Below are positions 36,065 to 43,799 of a stretch of 64,000 nt of DNA, in pieces (position 1 is the stretch's first letter; each line of letters starts with the position of its first letter). The notes below the pieces were generated by a model. It made no database searches. It was not told the DNA's origin and was given only the letters and a program-made list of their open reading frames with translations. The stretch comes from Desulfovibrio sp. UIB00 (GTDB taxonomy: Bacteria > Desulfobacterota > Desulfovibrionia > Desulfovibrionales > Desulfovibrionaceae), in contig NZ_JAETXJ010000004.1 of NCBI RefSeq assembly GCF_022508225.1, positions 62,001 to 126,000 on the forward strand. Direction: 5' to 3'. Made by a program: the position numbers and the translations under genes.

Positions 36065-36284
36065 ACCCGCCATTGGCGCGCATATTTTGGGCTTGCGCGG
36101 GCCGCTGTACCCGTTTTTTCCAAGCCATGCTAGGGAATAAAAGAACAACACCTGTTGGGATGCCCTCGACTCCCCACCTTTCCACGCAAGGGAGGCGACA
36201 ATTACGTCGTACTTTCCTCCGCAGGGGATGGTTTGATCTTTCCGGGTTTGCCTGGGCTTGCCGTTTTGCACGGCCTGCCTTGCA

Positions 36285-36542
36285 CTAGAGATTGCGCAGA
36301 ACCCGCTGCCTGCCGTCCGGGGTGATTCCGTATGCACCGCCCTGATTGGATTCGTTACAAACGGTCACAATACCCACGCCTTTGAGGGCTCGCAGCTGAG
36401 CTTCAATATTCGCCACATTGATCTGCCTTTCGCCTGCGTATTCTTGCTCCAGGGCGACGCACACATCACAGGCCGTGCGGGGCGCGCCGTCCAGCAACAA
36501 TCTGCCCACAGCCAGCCGCAAAGGCAGCCGAACGCGCATCAC
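36285..36542 (-). CDS. Small winged-helix-like protein, 85 aa
   Basis: This small protein looks like a winged-helix domain: helical segments with NVANIEAQLRALKGVGIVTV and a likely wing GGAYGITPDGRQRVLRNL at the end. It has no other domain. It overlaps the permease stop by 4 nt and is the last gene of the OsmC operon. It may be a DNA-binding or protein-binding accessory factor; I do not recognise the family. Confidence 0.55.
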   Translation of the reverse strand: MMRVRLPLRLAVGRLLLDGAPRTACDVCVALEQEYAGERQINVANIEAQLRALKGVGIVTVCNESNQGGAYGITPDGRQRVLRNL

Positions 36543-37603
36543 AGCCCCTCCTGCGATTGACGCAAGGCGGTTCGCCCCTTGCCCTGCATGACAACCAGCA
36601 CAATGCCCGCCACTATCACCACCGCGCCCGCCACAAGATTACGGGTAACGGTAATGTTGGTAAAAATGGCGCTGAACAATATACCCCAGAGGGCATAGGT
36701 CACGTTCAGGGCCATGGCCCGGCATACGCCGGTCATGTTCATGGCCGTGTACCAGCAGCGGTACGAAACGCAGCCCACCAGGCCAGCCGCTATGCAAAAA
36801 GGCAAACCGGGGCTGGCAAGAGCCTGCATCAGCAGGTCAGCCGCGTTCAGGCCGGGGTTGCCACGTTCCAGCAGCACAAAGGCCGCAGGCACGATCACCA
36901 GCATATACAACAGGCTGGAAACGATCTGATAGACATTCAGGGCCACAACAGGCTCGATAAAGTCCATACCCGCCGTTACGCACACGCCCTCCGATGCCCA
37001 GCCAAAGGCGGCCAGAAAGGCAAATCCCAACCCCAGATAAAAGGCCTGACCGCCCACGCCGCCCTGGGGCGCAGACCAGCCCACGGTAAACGCGCCCGCC
37101 ACGCAAAGCGCAAGGCCGCACATGGCCCTTGCGGAAATGCGCTCTTTCAGAAAAAAGCGCGCCAGCACCGCCGCGATGGCCGGATACAGGGTGGAAATGG
37201 GCAAGGCATAGGCTGGCCCTGCCAACGAAACGCCCATCAGATAGCCGCCCATGCCAAGGGGAGCGCCCATAAAAGCGCCCATGATGCAGTACCTGCCGGG
37301 CTTGCTGCAAAAGGTGCGGAACACCTCCCGCCCCTTGCCCTGAGCCACATTGAGAACAAGAGAAAGACAGGCCGCGCTGATGTCGTGACAGCCCGCGGCA
37401 AACAGGGGGGCCAACAGCCAGAATTCAGGTATGCTGAACGGCTCTTTTACCAGCCCCTGCTTCAGAATAGGGCCATCCAGACTGAAAATTACCCCAGTCA
37501 GCGCAGCGAGAAAAAGCCCTTTGCGTACATATGCCGCATCCCGCGCAGAGGTGCTGCACGCGCCCCTTTCGCTTTTCGGGCCGTTGCCGGAAGGGCCTTT
37601 CAC
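36539..37603 (-). CDS. EamA/DMT-type membrane transporter
   Basis: This 354-aa integral membrane protein of the drug/metabolite transporter superfamily has about ten hydrophobic helices in two repeats. Typical EamA features are the PALAFLL-like stretch at FWLLAPLFAAG, the YALPISTLYPAIAAVLARFFLKERIS segment and its later counterpart around YALWGILFSAIF. It starts at GTG (37603) after an AAGAGG ribosome site. It is transcribed with GcvH, Lpd and OsmC and could import or export a metabolite of that pathway. Confidence 0.85.
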   Translation of the reverse strand: MKGPSGNGPKSERGACSTSARDAAYVRKGLFLAALTGVIFSLDGPILKQGLVKEPFSIPEFWLLAPLFAAGCHDISAACLSLVLNVAQGKGREVFRTFCSKPGRYCIMGAFMGAPLGMGGYLMGVSLAGPAYALPISTLYPAIAAVLARFFLKERISARAMCGLALCVAGAFTVGWSAPQGGVGGQAFYLGLGFAFLAAFGWASEGVCVTAGMDFIEPVVALNVYQIVSSLLYMLVIVPAAFVLLERGNPGLNAADLLMQALASPGLPFCIAAGLVGCVSYRCWYTAMNMTGVCRAMALNVTYALWGILFSAIFTNITVTRNLVAGAVVIVAGIVLVVMQGKGRTALRQSQEGL

Positions 37604-37614
37604 CGTTTTGCCTC

Positions 37615-38016
37615 TTAACCCTTGCGCAAAAGGTTGAGGTAGGCGGCGCTGTCGGCCAGCGTTGCGGCCTCGGCGGGGTCGTCCATGCGGATGCGCAGCA
37701 TCCAGCCTTCGTTGTAGGGCTTGGCATTGACGAGGGTGGGCGTGCTTTCCAGAGTTTCATTCACTTCAAGCACAGACCCGGCAACAGGCATGAACAGGGC
37801 GTTGACGGACTTCAGCGACTCAACGGTGCCGAATTCCTGACCGTTTTTGTAGGTTGTACCCACGGCAGGCAGGTCAACAAAGGCGATTTCGCCAAGCTGG
37901 TCCTGGGCAAAGTCGCTGATGCCTACGGTGGCGGTTTCGCCTTCCACGCACAGCCACACATGTTCGTCGGTATAGCGCAGATTTTCGGGCAAAGCCAATT
38001 GGTCAAGATCTTTCAT
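37615..38016 (-). CDS. gcvH: Glycine cleavage H-type lipoyl protein
   Basis: This 133-aa protein carries a lipoyl arm. The lipoyl-lysine motif is EFGTVESLKSV with Lys69, and the N-terminal RYTDEHVWL and central VGISDFAQDQLGEIAFVDLP match GcvH. The start at 38016 follows GAGGAG. It is directly after Lpd and before a transporter; the P and T subunits of glycine cleavage are not in the window. That suggests either that those subunits are elsewhere or that this H protein serves a separate lipoyl-dependent reaction. Confidence 0.93.
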   Translation of the reverse strand: MKDLDQLALPENLRYTDEHVWLCVEGETATVGISDFAQDQLGEIAFVDLPAVGTTYKNGQEFGTVESLKSVNALFMPVAGSVLEVNETLESTPTLVNAKPYNEGWMLRIRMDDPAEAATLADSAAYLNLLRKG

Positions 38017-38020
38017 GATA

Positions 38021-39448
38021 CTACTCCTCTTCCATGCGCAGGGCAGCGTCGCCAATGGCTTCGGCCAGCGTGGGATGGGCGTGAATGGTGGTGGCTATGT
38101 CGTTGATGGAAGCGCCCATGCGCAAAGCCAGAGTTGTTTCGGCAATAAGGTCGGTGGCGTGCGCGCCAGCCATGTGCGCGCCCAACAGGGTGCCGTCGCT
38201 GGCATCCACCACCAGCTTGCAGAAGCCGGGCAGTGCGCCCATGGCCTGGGCCTTGCCAAGTTCGCGGACCTGCACAACAGAGGTTTTGACCTCATAGCCC
38301 GCATCGCGTGCCTGCTGCTCGCTCATGCCCACGCAGCCAATTTCTGGCGAGGTGAAGATGGCCGAAGGCACAAAACGGTAATCCATGGGAGCGCCCTTGC
38401 CGCCGGTCAGGCAGTCGTTAACGGCGCAAAGAGCCTCGGCGGCAGCCACATGGGCCAGCATGACGCGCGCGGGGCCAAGGGCATCGCCAATGGCATACAC
38501 GCCGGGCAGGGATGTACGCATGTATTCATCAGCGCGAATCCAGCCGCGTTCGTCCGTAGCAACACCGGCTTCCTTGAGGCCAAGCCCGGCGGTCATGGAG
38601 GCGCGGCCCACAGAGACAAGCACCATCTCGGCGCTGATGGGGCGTTCGGGCCTCGCTGGCGCGCCGCTCACAAAGGGCGACGGCGCAAGCACGCCGCTGA
38701 CGCCGTTTTCATCCACGCGCACGTGGGTGAGCGTTTGCCCGAGTTCGCAGGCAATGCGGCGCTTTTTCATCTCGCGCTGGAGCAAGGTGCTGATGTCGGC
38801 ATCCACCGAAGGCAGGGGCAATATCCTGTCCTGCCCTTCAATCACTGTGACAGCGGAGCCAAAAGCCCGATAGATGCAGGCCAGCTCGCAGCCAATGACG
38901 CCGCCACCCACAATGATGATGGAGGCAGGCACATGGGTGAGCTTGAGGGCATCGTCGCTGGTGAGAATGCGCTTGTGGTCGGCTGTGAGGCCCGGCAGGT
39001 TCACAGGATGCGAACCCGTTGCCAGTATGACGTAATCCGCTGACAGGCTGGAGCTTGCGCCGTTGCCGGTCACCTCCACCGCGCCGCCGCAAAGCAGGCG
39101 CCCCTTGCCGCGCACCAGGGTTACGCCCAGGGCGGCACAGGTCTTTTCAAGACCAGAACGCAGGGTGGCGCAAACACGCTCCTTGCGCTCGTAGACGGCC
39201 TGCGGGTCAATGCTGACGCCGCCTTCAATCTTGACACCGAACTGCACGGCCTGCTGGGCAATCTCAAGAGCTTCCGCAGACGACTTGATGGTCTTGGTGG
39301 GTATGCAGCCGTTGTTGAGGCAGGTGCCGCCAAGTTCGGCGTACTCCACAAGGGTTACGGCCATTCCGGCCTTGGCGGCAGCAAAAGCCGCCGTGTAACC
39401 GCCAGGGCCGCCGCCCACAACGATCATGCTTTTTTTCTGGTCGGACAT
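38021..39448 (-). CDS. lpdA: Dihydrolipoyl dehydrogenase
   Basis: This flavoprotein (475 aa) reoxidises dihydrolipoyl groups with NAD+. It has the FAD motif VVGGGPGGYTAAFAAAKAG, redox-active Cys43 and Cys48 in GGTCLNNGC, the NAD motif IIVGGGVIGCELA and the C-terminal active-site His-Glu HAHPTLAEA. It is paired with GcvH 4 nt downstream and follows the OsmC-type gene. The pair is probably a lipoyl redox module. Confidence 0.95.
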   Translation of the reverse strand: MSDQKKSMIVVGGGPGGYTAAFAAAKAGMAVTLVEYAELGGTCLNNGCIPTKTIKSSAEALEIAQQAVQFGVKIEGGVSIDPQAVYERKERVCATLRSGLEKTCAALGVTLVRGKGRLLCGGAVEVTGNGASSSLSADYVILATGSHPVNLPGLTADHKRILTSDDALKLTHVPASIIIVGGGVIGCELACIYRAFGSAVTVIEGQDRILPLPSVDADISTLLQREMKKRRIACELGQTLTHVRVDENGVSGVLAPSPFVSGAPARPERPISAEMVLVSVGRASMTAGLGLKEAGVATDERGWIRADEYMRTSLPGVYAIGDALGPARVMLAHVAAAEALCAVNDCLTGGKGAPMDYRFVPSAIFTSPEIGCVGMSEQQARDAGYEVKTSVVQVRELGKAQAMGALPGFCKLVVDASDGTLLGAHMAGAHATDLIAETTLALRMGASINDIATTIHAHPTLAEAIGDAALRMEEE

Positions 39449-39456
39449 GCGGGCTC

Positions 39457-39894
39457 CTAATCCTCGTCGTCGGCGAGCCTGAGGTTGTACTTCACGGGGA
39501 AGGCGGCCTCCAGCGAACCCGTGACCAGGCAGCCTTGACGCATGATCTTTTCCACACGGTCAAAAATGAATTCGTACTCTTCATCCAGATGCACGGTAAC
39601 ATCGATATCAATGCCCGTTACCCGGCCCCGGCCCAGATCATCGGTGCCTGTGTGCAGCGTGGCCTTGGCCTCGATTTTGTCGTACTTGGCATTGCGCGTA
39701 TCCAGGGCCTTGTCCAAAGCGGCGCAATAGCAGTACAGGGCAGAGGCGGCCAGGAGCTTTTTGGCCGTGCCGGAACGTTCTTCAGGCGGTATCTTTTCAC
39801 CGTCTATGGTGAGCACGCCAAACGCGCCGCTCTCCAGATCCAGATCCACCTTGCCGCCACGGCGGCAGAGAGAAACACTGAGTTCATGTGACAT
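39457..39894 (-). CDS. OsmC-family protein
   Basis: This 145-aa protein has an OsmC/Ohr-like fold. The helix AKKLLAASALYCYCAALDKAL carries two cysteines near the position of the first catalytic Cys. RVTGIDIDVTVHLD and the later GCLVTGSLE carry the second. OsmC proteins reduce organic peroxides with the help of lipoyl proteins and Lpd (known for some bacteria), which fits the Lpd-GcvH partners here. The start at 39894 has a sigma54-type promoter about 65 bp upstream. Confidence 0.78.
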   Translation of the reverse strand: MSHELSVSLCRRGGKVDLDLESGAFGVLTIDGEKIPPEERSGTAKKLLAASALYCYCAALDKALDTRNAKYDKIEAKATLHTGTDDLGRGRVTGIDIDVTVHLDEEYEFIFDRVEKIMRQGCLVTGSLEAAFPVKYNLRLADDED

Positions 39895-39958
39895 TTCAAA
39901 GCCTCCAGGCTGAAAAAACGCAAGAGCACCCTGCCCTCGCGCGATTTGGCCTGCCTAT

Positions 39959-39974
39959 TGCACTAATAGTGCCA
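39959..39974 (-). promoter_or_regulatory. Sigma54-type -24/-12 element for the OsmC-Lpd-GcvH operon
   Basis: The minus strand reads TGGCACTATTAGTGCA, matching the sigma54 consensus at TGGCAC and TGC with the right spacing. It is 65-80 nt upstream of the OsmC start and 77-107 bp from the palindrome at 40051. Confidence 0.72.
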
Positions 39975-40050
39975 TCAGATTGCCCTTGGCCTTACAACGC
40001 CATCCGCGCTTGTGTTTTATGGCACATGCAGCTAGTATCCCGGCCCGGAA

Positions 40051-40066
40051 GCGACATTTGTGTCGC
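40051..40066. promoter_or_regulatory. GCGACA-N4-TGTCGC palindrome between activator and OsmC operon
   Basis: The sequence GCGACATTTGTGTCGC is a perfect inverted repeat with a 4-nt centre. It lies 34 nt before the activator start codon and upstream of the divergent sigma54 element, so it could serve both. A further CGACA half-site follows at about 40072. Confidence 0.65.
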
Positions 40067-40099
40067 GACAAACGACATTTTTTGCAAGGTTGCCGCCAC

Positions 40100-41518
40100 A
40101 TGCTTTCATCGCCCCCAGTTCCCCCCATTAATGTGGAAAAAAGCTATCGCCGCCTGCTCAATCACCTGCCGGGCATGGCCTATCGGTGCCGCGTTCTCAA
40201 TATCGACGCGCCGGAAAGTGATTATCTTCAGTATGAACTGGAGTTTGTAAGCCGTGGCAGCTACGAGTTGCTGGGGGTGCCAGCCGAAGACATGGTGCTT
40301 GACCACCACAACACCATCGAACTGATGACCCACCCCGATGACCTCGGCCCCAGCCGCAAAGCCATACGCGACAGTATTGTCGCCCATGAGCCGTATCAGG
40401 TCATGTACAGGCTTTTGCTGCCCTCAGGGCGCGTCAAGTGGCTGTGGGATCAGGGGGAAGGCGTCTACGACGATTCGGGCGTTCTGCGGTATCTCGAAGG
40501 CCTGATTATGGACGTGAGCGAGCAAAAATTTCAGGAAATGGCCCTGCGCGAAGAAAATCGCGAGCTGCGAACCTCTGTTATCAATCTTTACGGTCTGGGC
40601 AACATTGTGGGCAAAAGCGAACCCATGCGCCGCGTATACAGCCAGATTCTCAAAGCGGCAGAAACCGATTCAAACGTCATCATTTACGGTGAAACAGGCT
40701 GCGGCAAAGACCTTGCCGCCAAGAGCATTCATGAATACAGCGGGCGCAAGGGCCGTTATGTGCCGGTAAACTGCGGCGCAATCCCAGAGCAGTTGCTGGA
40801 GAGTGAATTTTTCGGGCATGTGAAAGGGGCGTTTTCCGGCGCGCATGCCAATAAAGAGGGCTACATAGGCGCGGCCAATGGCGGCACGCTGTTTCTGGAC
40901 GAAATAGGCGAGCTGCCGCTGCACCTTCAGGTCAAGCTGCTCAGGGCCATTGAAAACAAGATGTATACCCCCGTGGGCGGCAATACGCCCAAGGAATCAT
41001 CCTTCCGCCTCATTGCCGCAACCAACCAGGATCTTGCAAAAATGGTGCGCGAAAAAACCATGCGCTCCGATTTTTATTACCGCGTCAACGTGCTTTCCAT
41101 CACCCTGCCGCCCCTGCGCGAACGTCACGGCGACATTGCCCTGCTGGTGGAGGCCTGGCTTGAAAAACGCGGCCTGAACCTTATTCTGCCGCCCCATGTG
41201 CGGCTCGCCGTGGAGCAGTACGACTGGCCCGGCAACGTGCGTGAACTGCACAACTTTCTTGACCGTTACCTCGCCTTTGGTGACGAGGCTCTTCTTTCGC
41301 TGGGGGATGCCGGACGGGCCGACCTGCTGCTTAACACGCCCCAGGGCATCAGCCTTGATCAGGCCGTGCTGCAACTTGAAGAACGCATGATCCGGCAGGC
41401 GCTTGAAAAGTGCCGTTGGCACAGGGGCAAAGCTGCGGAAGAGCTGGGGCTGAACCTGCGCACCCTGCAACGCAAGATGCGCAGAATGTCCGGTGGGAGT
41501 GAAAAACTGCACGGCTAG
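40100..41518 (+). CDS. PAS-domain sigma54-dependent transcriptional activator
   Basis: This 472-aa enhancer-binding protein has an N-terminal PAS-like sensor (about residues 15-140, with VKWLWDQGEGVYDDSGVLRYLEGLIMDVSEQK), an AAA+ domain (about 170-400) and a Fis-type helix-turn-helix (about 425-465, RGKAAEELGLNLRTLQRKM). Walker A is GETGCGKD, and the sigma54-contact loop reads GAFSGA (Ser246) instead of GAFTGA. Walker B is GGTLFLDEIGEL. The ligand is unknown. The start at 40100 follows AAGGT. I infer it controls the sigma54-type operons around it. Confidence 0.9.
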   Translation: MLSSPPVPPINVEKSYRRLLNHLPGMAYRCRVLNIDAPESDYLQYELEFVSRGSYELLGVPAEDMVLDHHNTIELMTHPDDLGPSRKAIRDSIVAHEPYQVMYRLLLPSGRVKWLWDQGEGVYDDSGVLRYLEGLIMDVSEQKFQEMALREENRELRTSVINLYGLGNIVGKSEPMRRVYSQILKAAETDSNVIIYGETGCGKDLAAKSIHEYSGRKGRYVPVNCGAIPEQLLESEFFGHVKGAFSGAHANKEGYIGAANGGTLFLDEIGELPLHLQVKLLRAIENKMYTPVGGNTPKESSFRLIAATNQDLAKMVREKTMRSDFYYRVNVLSITLPPLRERHGDIALLVEAWLEKRGLNLILPPHVRLAVEQYDWPGNVRELHNFLDRYLAFGDEALLSLGDAGRADLLLNTPQGISLDQAVLQLEERMIRQALEKCRWHRGKAAEELGLNLRTLQRKMRRMSGGSEKLHG

Positions 41519-41544
41519 AAGGCTATTATCTGCAATACCGGAAG

Positions 41545-42549
41545 CTATTTTTGCTTATCCCGCATGCCTGTCATGAACGGCGTGCGGGATTTTTTATGCA
41601 TGCTGGCAGGATCAAGACCAAAACAGCGACATAACTCATCAGAAATCATATGTTTTTTATCAAGCAGCATACAATAGTCGTTGTCCACCCAGGACTCAAT
41701 GTCTGAGATTCCGTCATGGTCGATGGCCTTCCAGCCCACGCCTCCCGCATCTGGATCATCCCATTCCCGCACATATTTCAAGAAAAAGGTCAGTATTTTC
41801 AGGCTCGAGCTGAAATGGACTTTGACGCAAGAACATACTGCCCACACTGACAATTCCTTGCGCGAGGTCTTGTACAATACAAGATGCAACACAACTGGTT
41901 TGTTTAACTCACTGCGGGGATTTTCATAACCCTTAAGATTATCAAGTTGCACTCTTAATCCGCCTGCGGACATATTAACCACATGCACAGCAGAACAGAT
42001 ATTTTCACCCACAAATCCAGAACGCGTCTCATCCAGATCATTCACAGATTTAGGCAACTGCTTGTTGCAAATCCACAGAGAAATTTTTTTGAGCATCAGA
42101 GGCGTGAGACCTACGCGCTCATGTCGTTGAAGATCACGCTGCACATATGTTTTAGGCATGGAAACTTCAACAATGCACTGCTTTGATTCAGTATCTATAT
42201 GATTTGTGATGATCCGTGTTTTAAAAATAAAACCATGCCTGATAGCAGGATATGAAATTCCAAGATATTTTTCAGCTATTGCATGAGGTACTTTCACATA
42301 CAGACTACAGCGCTCTCCTTTAAGAACATCAGGCAAAAAACTCTTGTTTGATTTGAGCAATATTTTTTGTGGAGAAATATAAAGAACGTCACAGGCAACG
42401 TTTTCAAGCTGGCGTTGTCTGTCTACAAAAAAGAGCCGCAACAACAAAAAGTCCCTTTGTGCGACCACAAATATTTTACCAGGCTGAACAGATCTAAACC
42501 GTAGAGATGCCCTCCAGAAAAAGTCAACAATTGTTCTGAGAAATTTCAT
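41545..42549 (-). CDS. PilZ-like c-di-GMP-responsive protein candidate
   Basis: This 334-aa protein has no signal peptide. Its central part carries QRHERVGLTP followed about 50 residues later by VVNMSAGGLRVQL, a spacing and pattern resembling PilZ domains (RxxxR then D/N-x-S-x-x-G). The N-terminal part resembles a YcgR-N-like domain in layout. The C-terminal 100 residues are unassigned. The start at 42549 follows GGGGGA. It is convergent with the activator gene and shares its terminator. Confidence 0.5.
   Translation of the reverse strand: MKFLRTIVDFFWRASLRFRSVQPGKIFVVAQRDFLLLRLFFVDRQRQLENVACDVLYISPQKILLKSNKSFLPDVLKGERCSLYVKVPHAIAEKYLGISYPAIRHGFIFKTRIITNHIDTESKQCIVEVSMPKTYVQRDLQRHERVGLTPLMLKKISLWICNKQLPKSVNDLDETRSGFVGENICSAVHVVNMSAGGLRVQLDNLKGYENPRSELNKPVVLHLVLYKTSRKELSVWAVCSCVKVHFSSSLKILTFFLKYVREWDDPDAGGVGWKAIDHDGISDIESWVDNDYCMLLDKKHMISDELCRCFGLDPASMHKKSRTPFMTGMRDKQK
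41556..41599 (+). terminator. Terminator after the sigma54 activator
   Basis: ATCCCGCATGCC pairs with GGCGTGCGGGAT (one mismatch) and is followed by TTTTTT, 37 nt after the activator stop. It overlaps the end of the convergent PilZ-like gene. Confidence 0.85.
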
Positions 42550-43159
42550 GTATCCCCCAATTGTCAAACTTAAATGCACAATCGCACACTACTTTGCATT
42601 CAGACCTGGCAAACTTTCGCGGTATACTCAGCCTACCGTGACTTTGCATGACACTATCAATGGCACAATTACTTCTTCATTTATTATTTGCAGATACGCT
42701 GTTAATAATAAATGCTGACTATTATCAAAAAAAATAACAGCCATAATTTCAAAAGCACTTCTGATTACTTCATTTTAATGATTTCAAATTTATCAGAAAA
42801 TAACAAGTACACAGGCAACAATGCAGCACAAAATACAAATAGTTACGCTACAACAAGCCGTTATAACAATACAATAATGCGAACCATTGACACATACATA
42901 TAGCTATATTTTAATTGTCACATAAAAAAAATCACAATCAACAGTTATTGCAAATTTTTATCAGCAGCAAAGCTGCGTTAAACAGGTTTAGGTTGCCCGC
43001 ATGCCGATAAAACAACAGCCTGCGGAGACTGAACATGAAGCTCAATCCCCGCAGGCGCTTGGAGGAAGGTATTGGTCGGAACCGCAGCACGGCTGCGGTT
43101 CCAGATAACCGCGCAAGCCATGCCCCCACACGGCAGGCGCGGTCACAGCGGCAAGAAAT
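42550..43159. other. AT-rich gap with hairpins, no supported gene
   Basis: This 610-bp region is strongly AT-rich in its first part and holds only one poor short frame. Toward its right end is a GCCTGCGG/CCGCAGGC inverted pair (about 43018-43058) and the perfect hairpin described at 43078. No promoter or RNA gene is evident. Confidence 0.5.
43078..43105 (-). terminator. Hairpin after the AlkP-tail gene
   Basis: GGAACCGCAGC and GCTGCGGTTCC form a perfect 11-bp stem with a 3-nt loop, 55 nt after the stop of the minus-strand gene at 43160. No T-run follows, so it is an unusual terminator or a processing hairpin. Confidence 0.5.
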
Positions 43160-43708
43160 TTAGGCGCAGTCGTGCTTGTCCCAGGGTTCGCGGTTATCAC
43201 GCTGGATAACCGATTCCATACGCACGAGAGCTTCTTTGAGCTTTCTGATTTCATCAAGCTTGAGGTTGGGATTTTTCATTGCCTGATAAATGATACCGCC
43301 GGTGCACTGGGCGCTGACGGGCAGATCCGCAATGGTGGCAATGGTAACGGCAATATCCTGCGCGTTAACGGCGCGGGCAACGGCCCCGGCCTTGCTGTCC
43401 ACAGCCAGACCATAGAAGGCCACGCCGTCAGCGGCGGCAACCACCACCAGGGTGCGGCGGTCGGCGGCTTCCAGAGCGGCTGCAAGAGCGGCTTCATCAC
43501 CCTGCACCACCAGCAGCGCGTCTTCCGTGCCTTCAAGGGCGGCAGCTTCAACCTTTTTGCCGCCAAGTTCGAGGGCCAGAGCTTCCAGACCAGCGTGTTC
43601 GGCATTGGCCAGCAGAACGGCCTTTTTCTTCAGCTTGTCCAGCGCTTCGGATGCGCCGCTGAGCGCAACGGAAGGCAGCATCAGGAGAATCGCTTTCTTT
43701 TCAGCCAT
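43160..43708 (-). CDS. Small protein resembling an alkaline-phosphatase-family C-terminus
   Basis: This 182-aa protein has no catalytic motif I recognise. Its last 60 residues mirror the C-terminus of the neighbouring AlkP-type enzyme: IATIADLPV, IYQAMKNPNL and the preceding VNAQDIAVTI line up with ITGNPVP, IYQIMENPNL and LADIVPTF. The central part (LVVVAAADGVAFYGLAV) may be a degenerate remnant of the same fold. It is 91 nt downstream of that enzyme in the same operon. It could be a noncatalytic subunit or decaying duplicate. The end, WDKHDCA, has a His and Cys. Confidence 0.6.
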   Translation of the reverse strand: MAEKKAILLMLPSVALSGASEALDKLKKKAVLLANAEHAGLEALALELGGKKVEAAALEGTEDALLVVQGDEAALAAALEAADRRTLVVVAAADGVAFYGLAVDSKAGAVARAVNAQDIAVTIATIADLPVSAQCTGGIIYQAMKNPNLKLDEIRKLKEALVRMESVIQRDNREPWDKHDCA

Positions 43709-43799
43709 GATCTTATCCTTGTCGTCTGCCCCGCTGATGCGGGGCTTTGTGTTTTATCGCGCCGGGGCAAAAGCCGCGCACTTGCCCCGGCATGGTGAA

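Noticed and set aside
42712..42903. 63-aa plus-strand frame in the AT-rich gap
   Set aside because: It is low-complexity, Asn/Thr-rich, and has no ribosome site; likely chance in AT-rich DNA.
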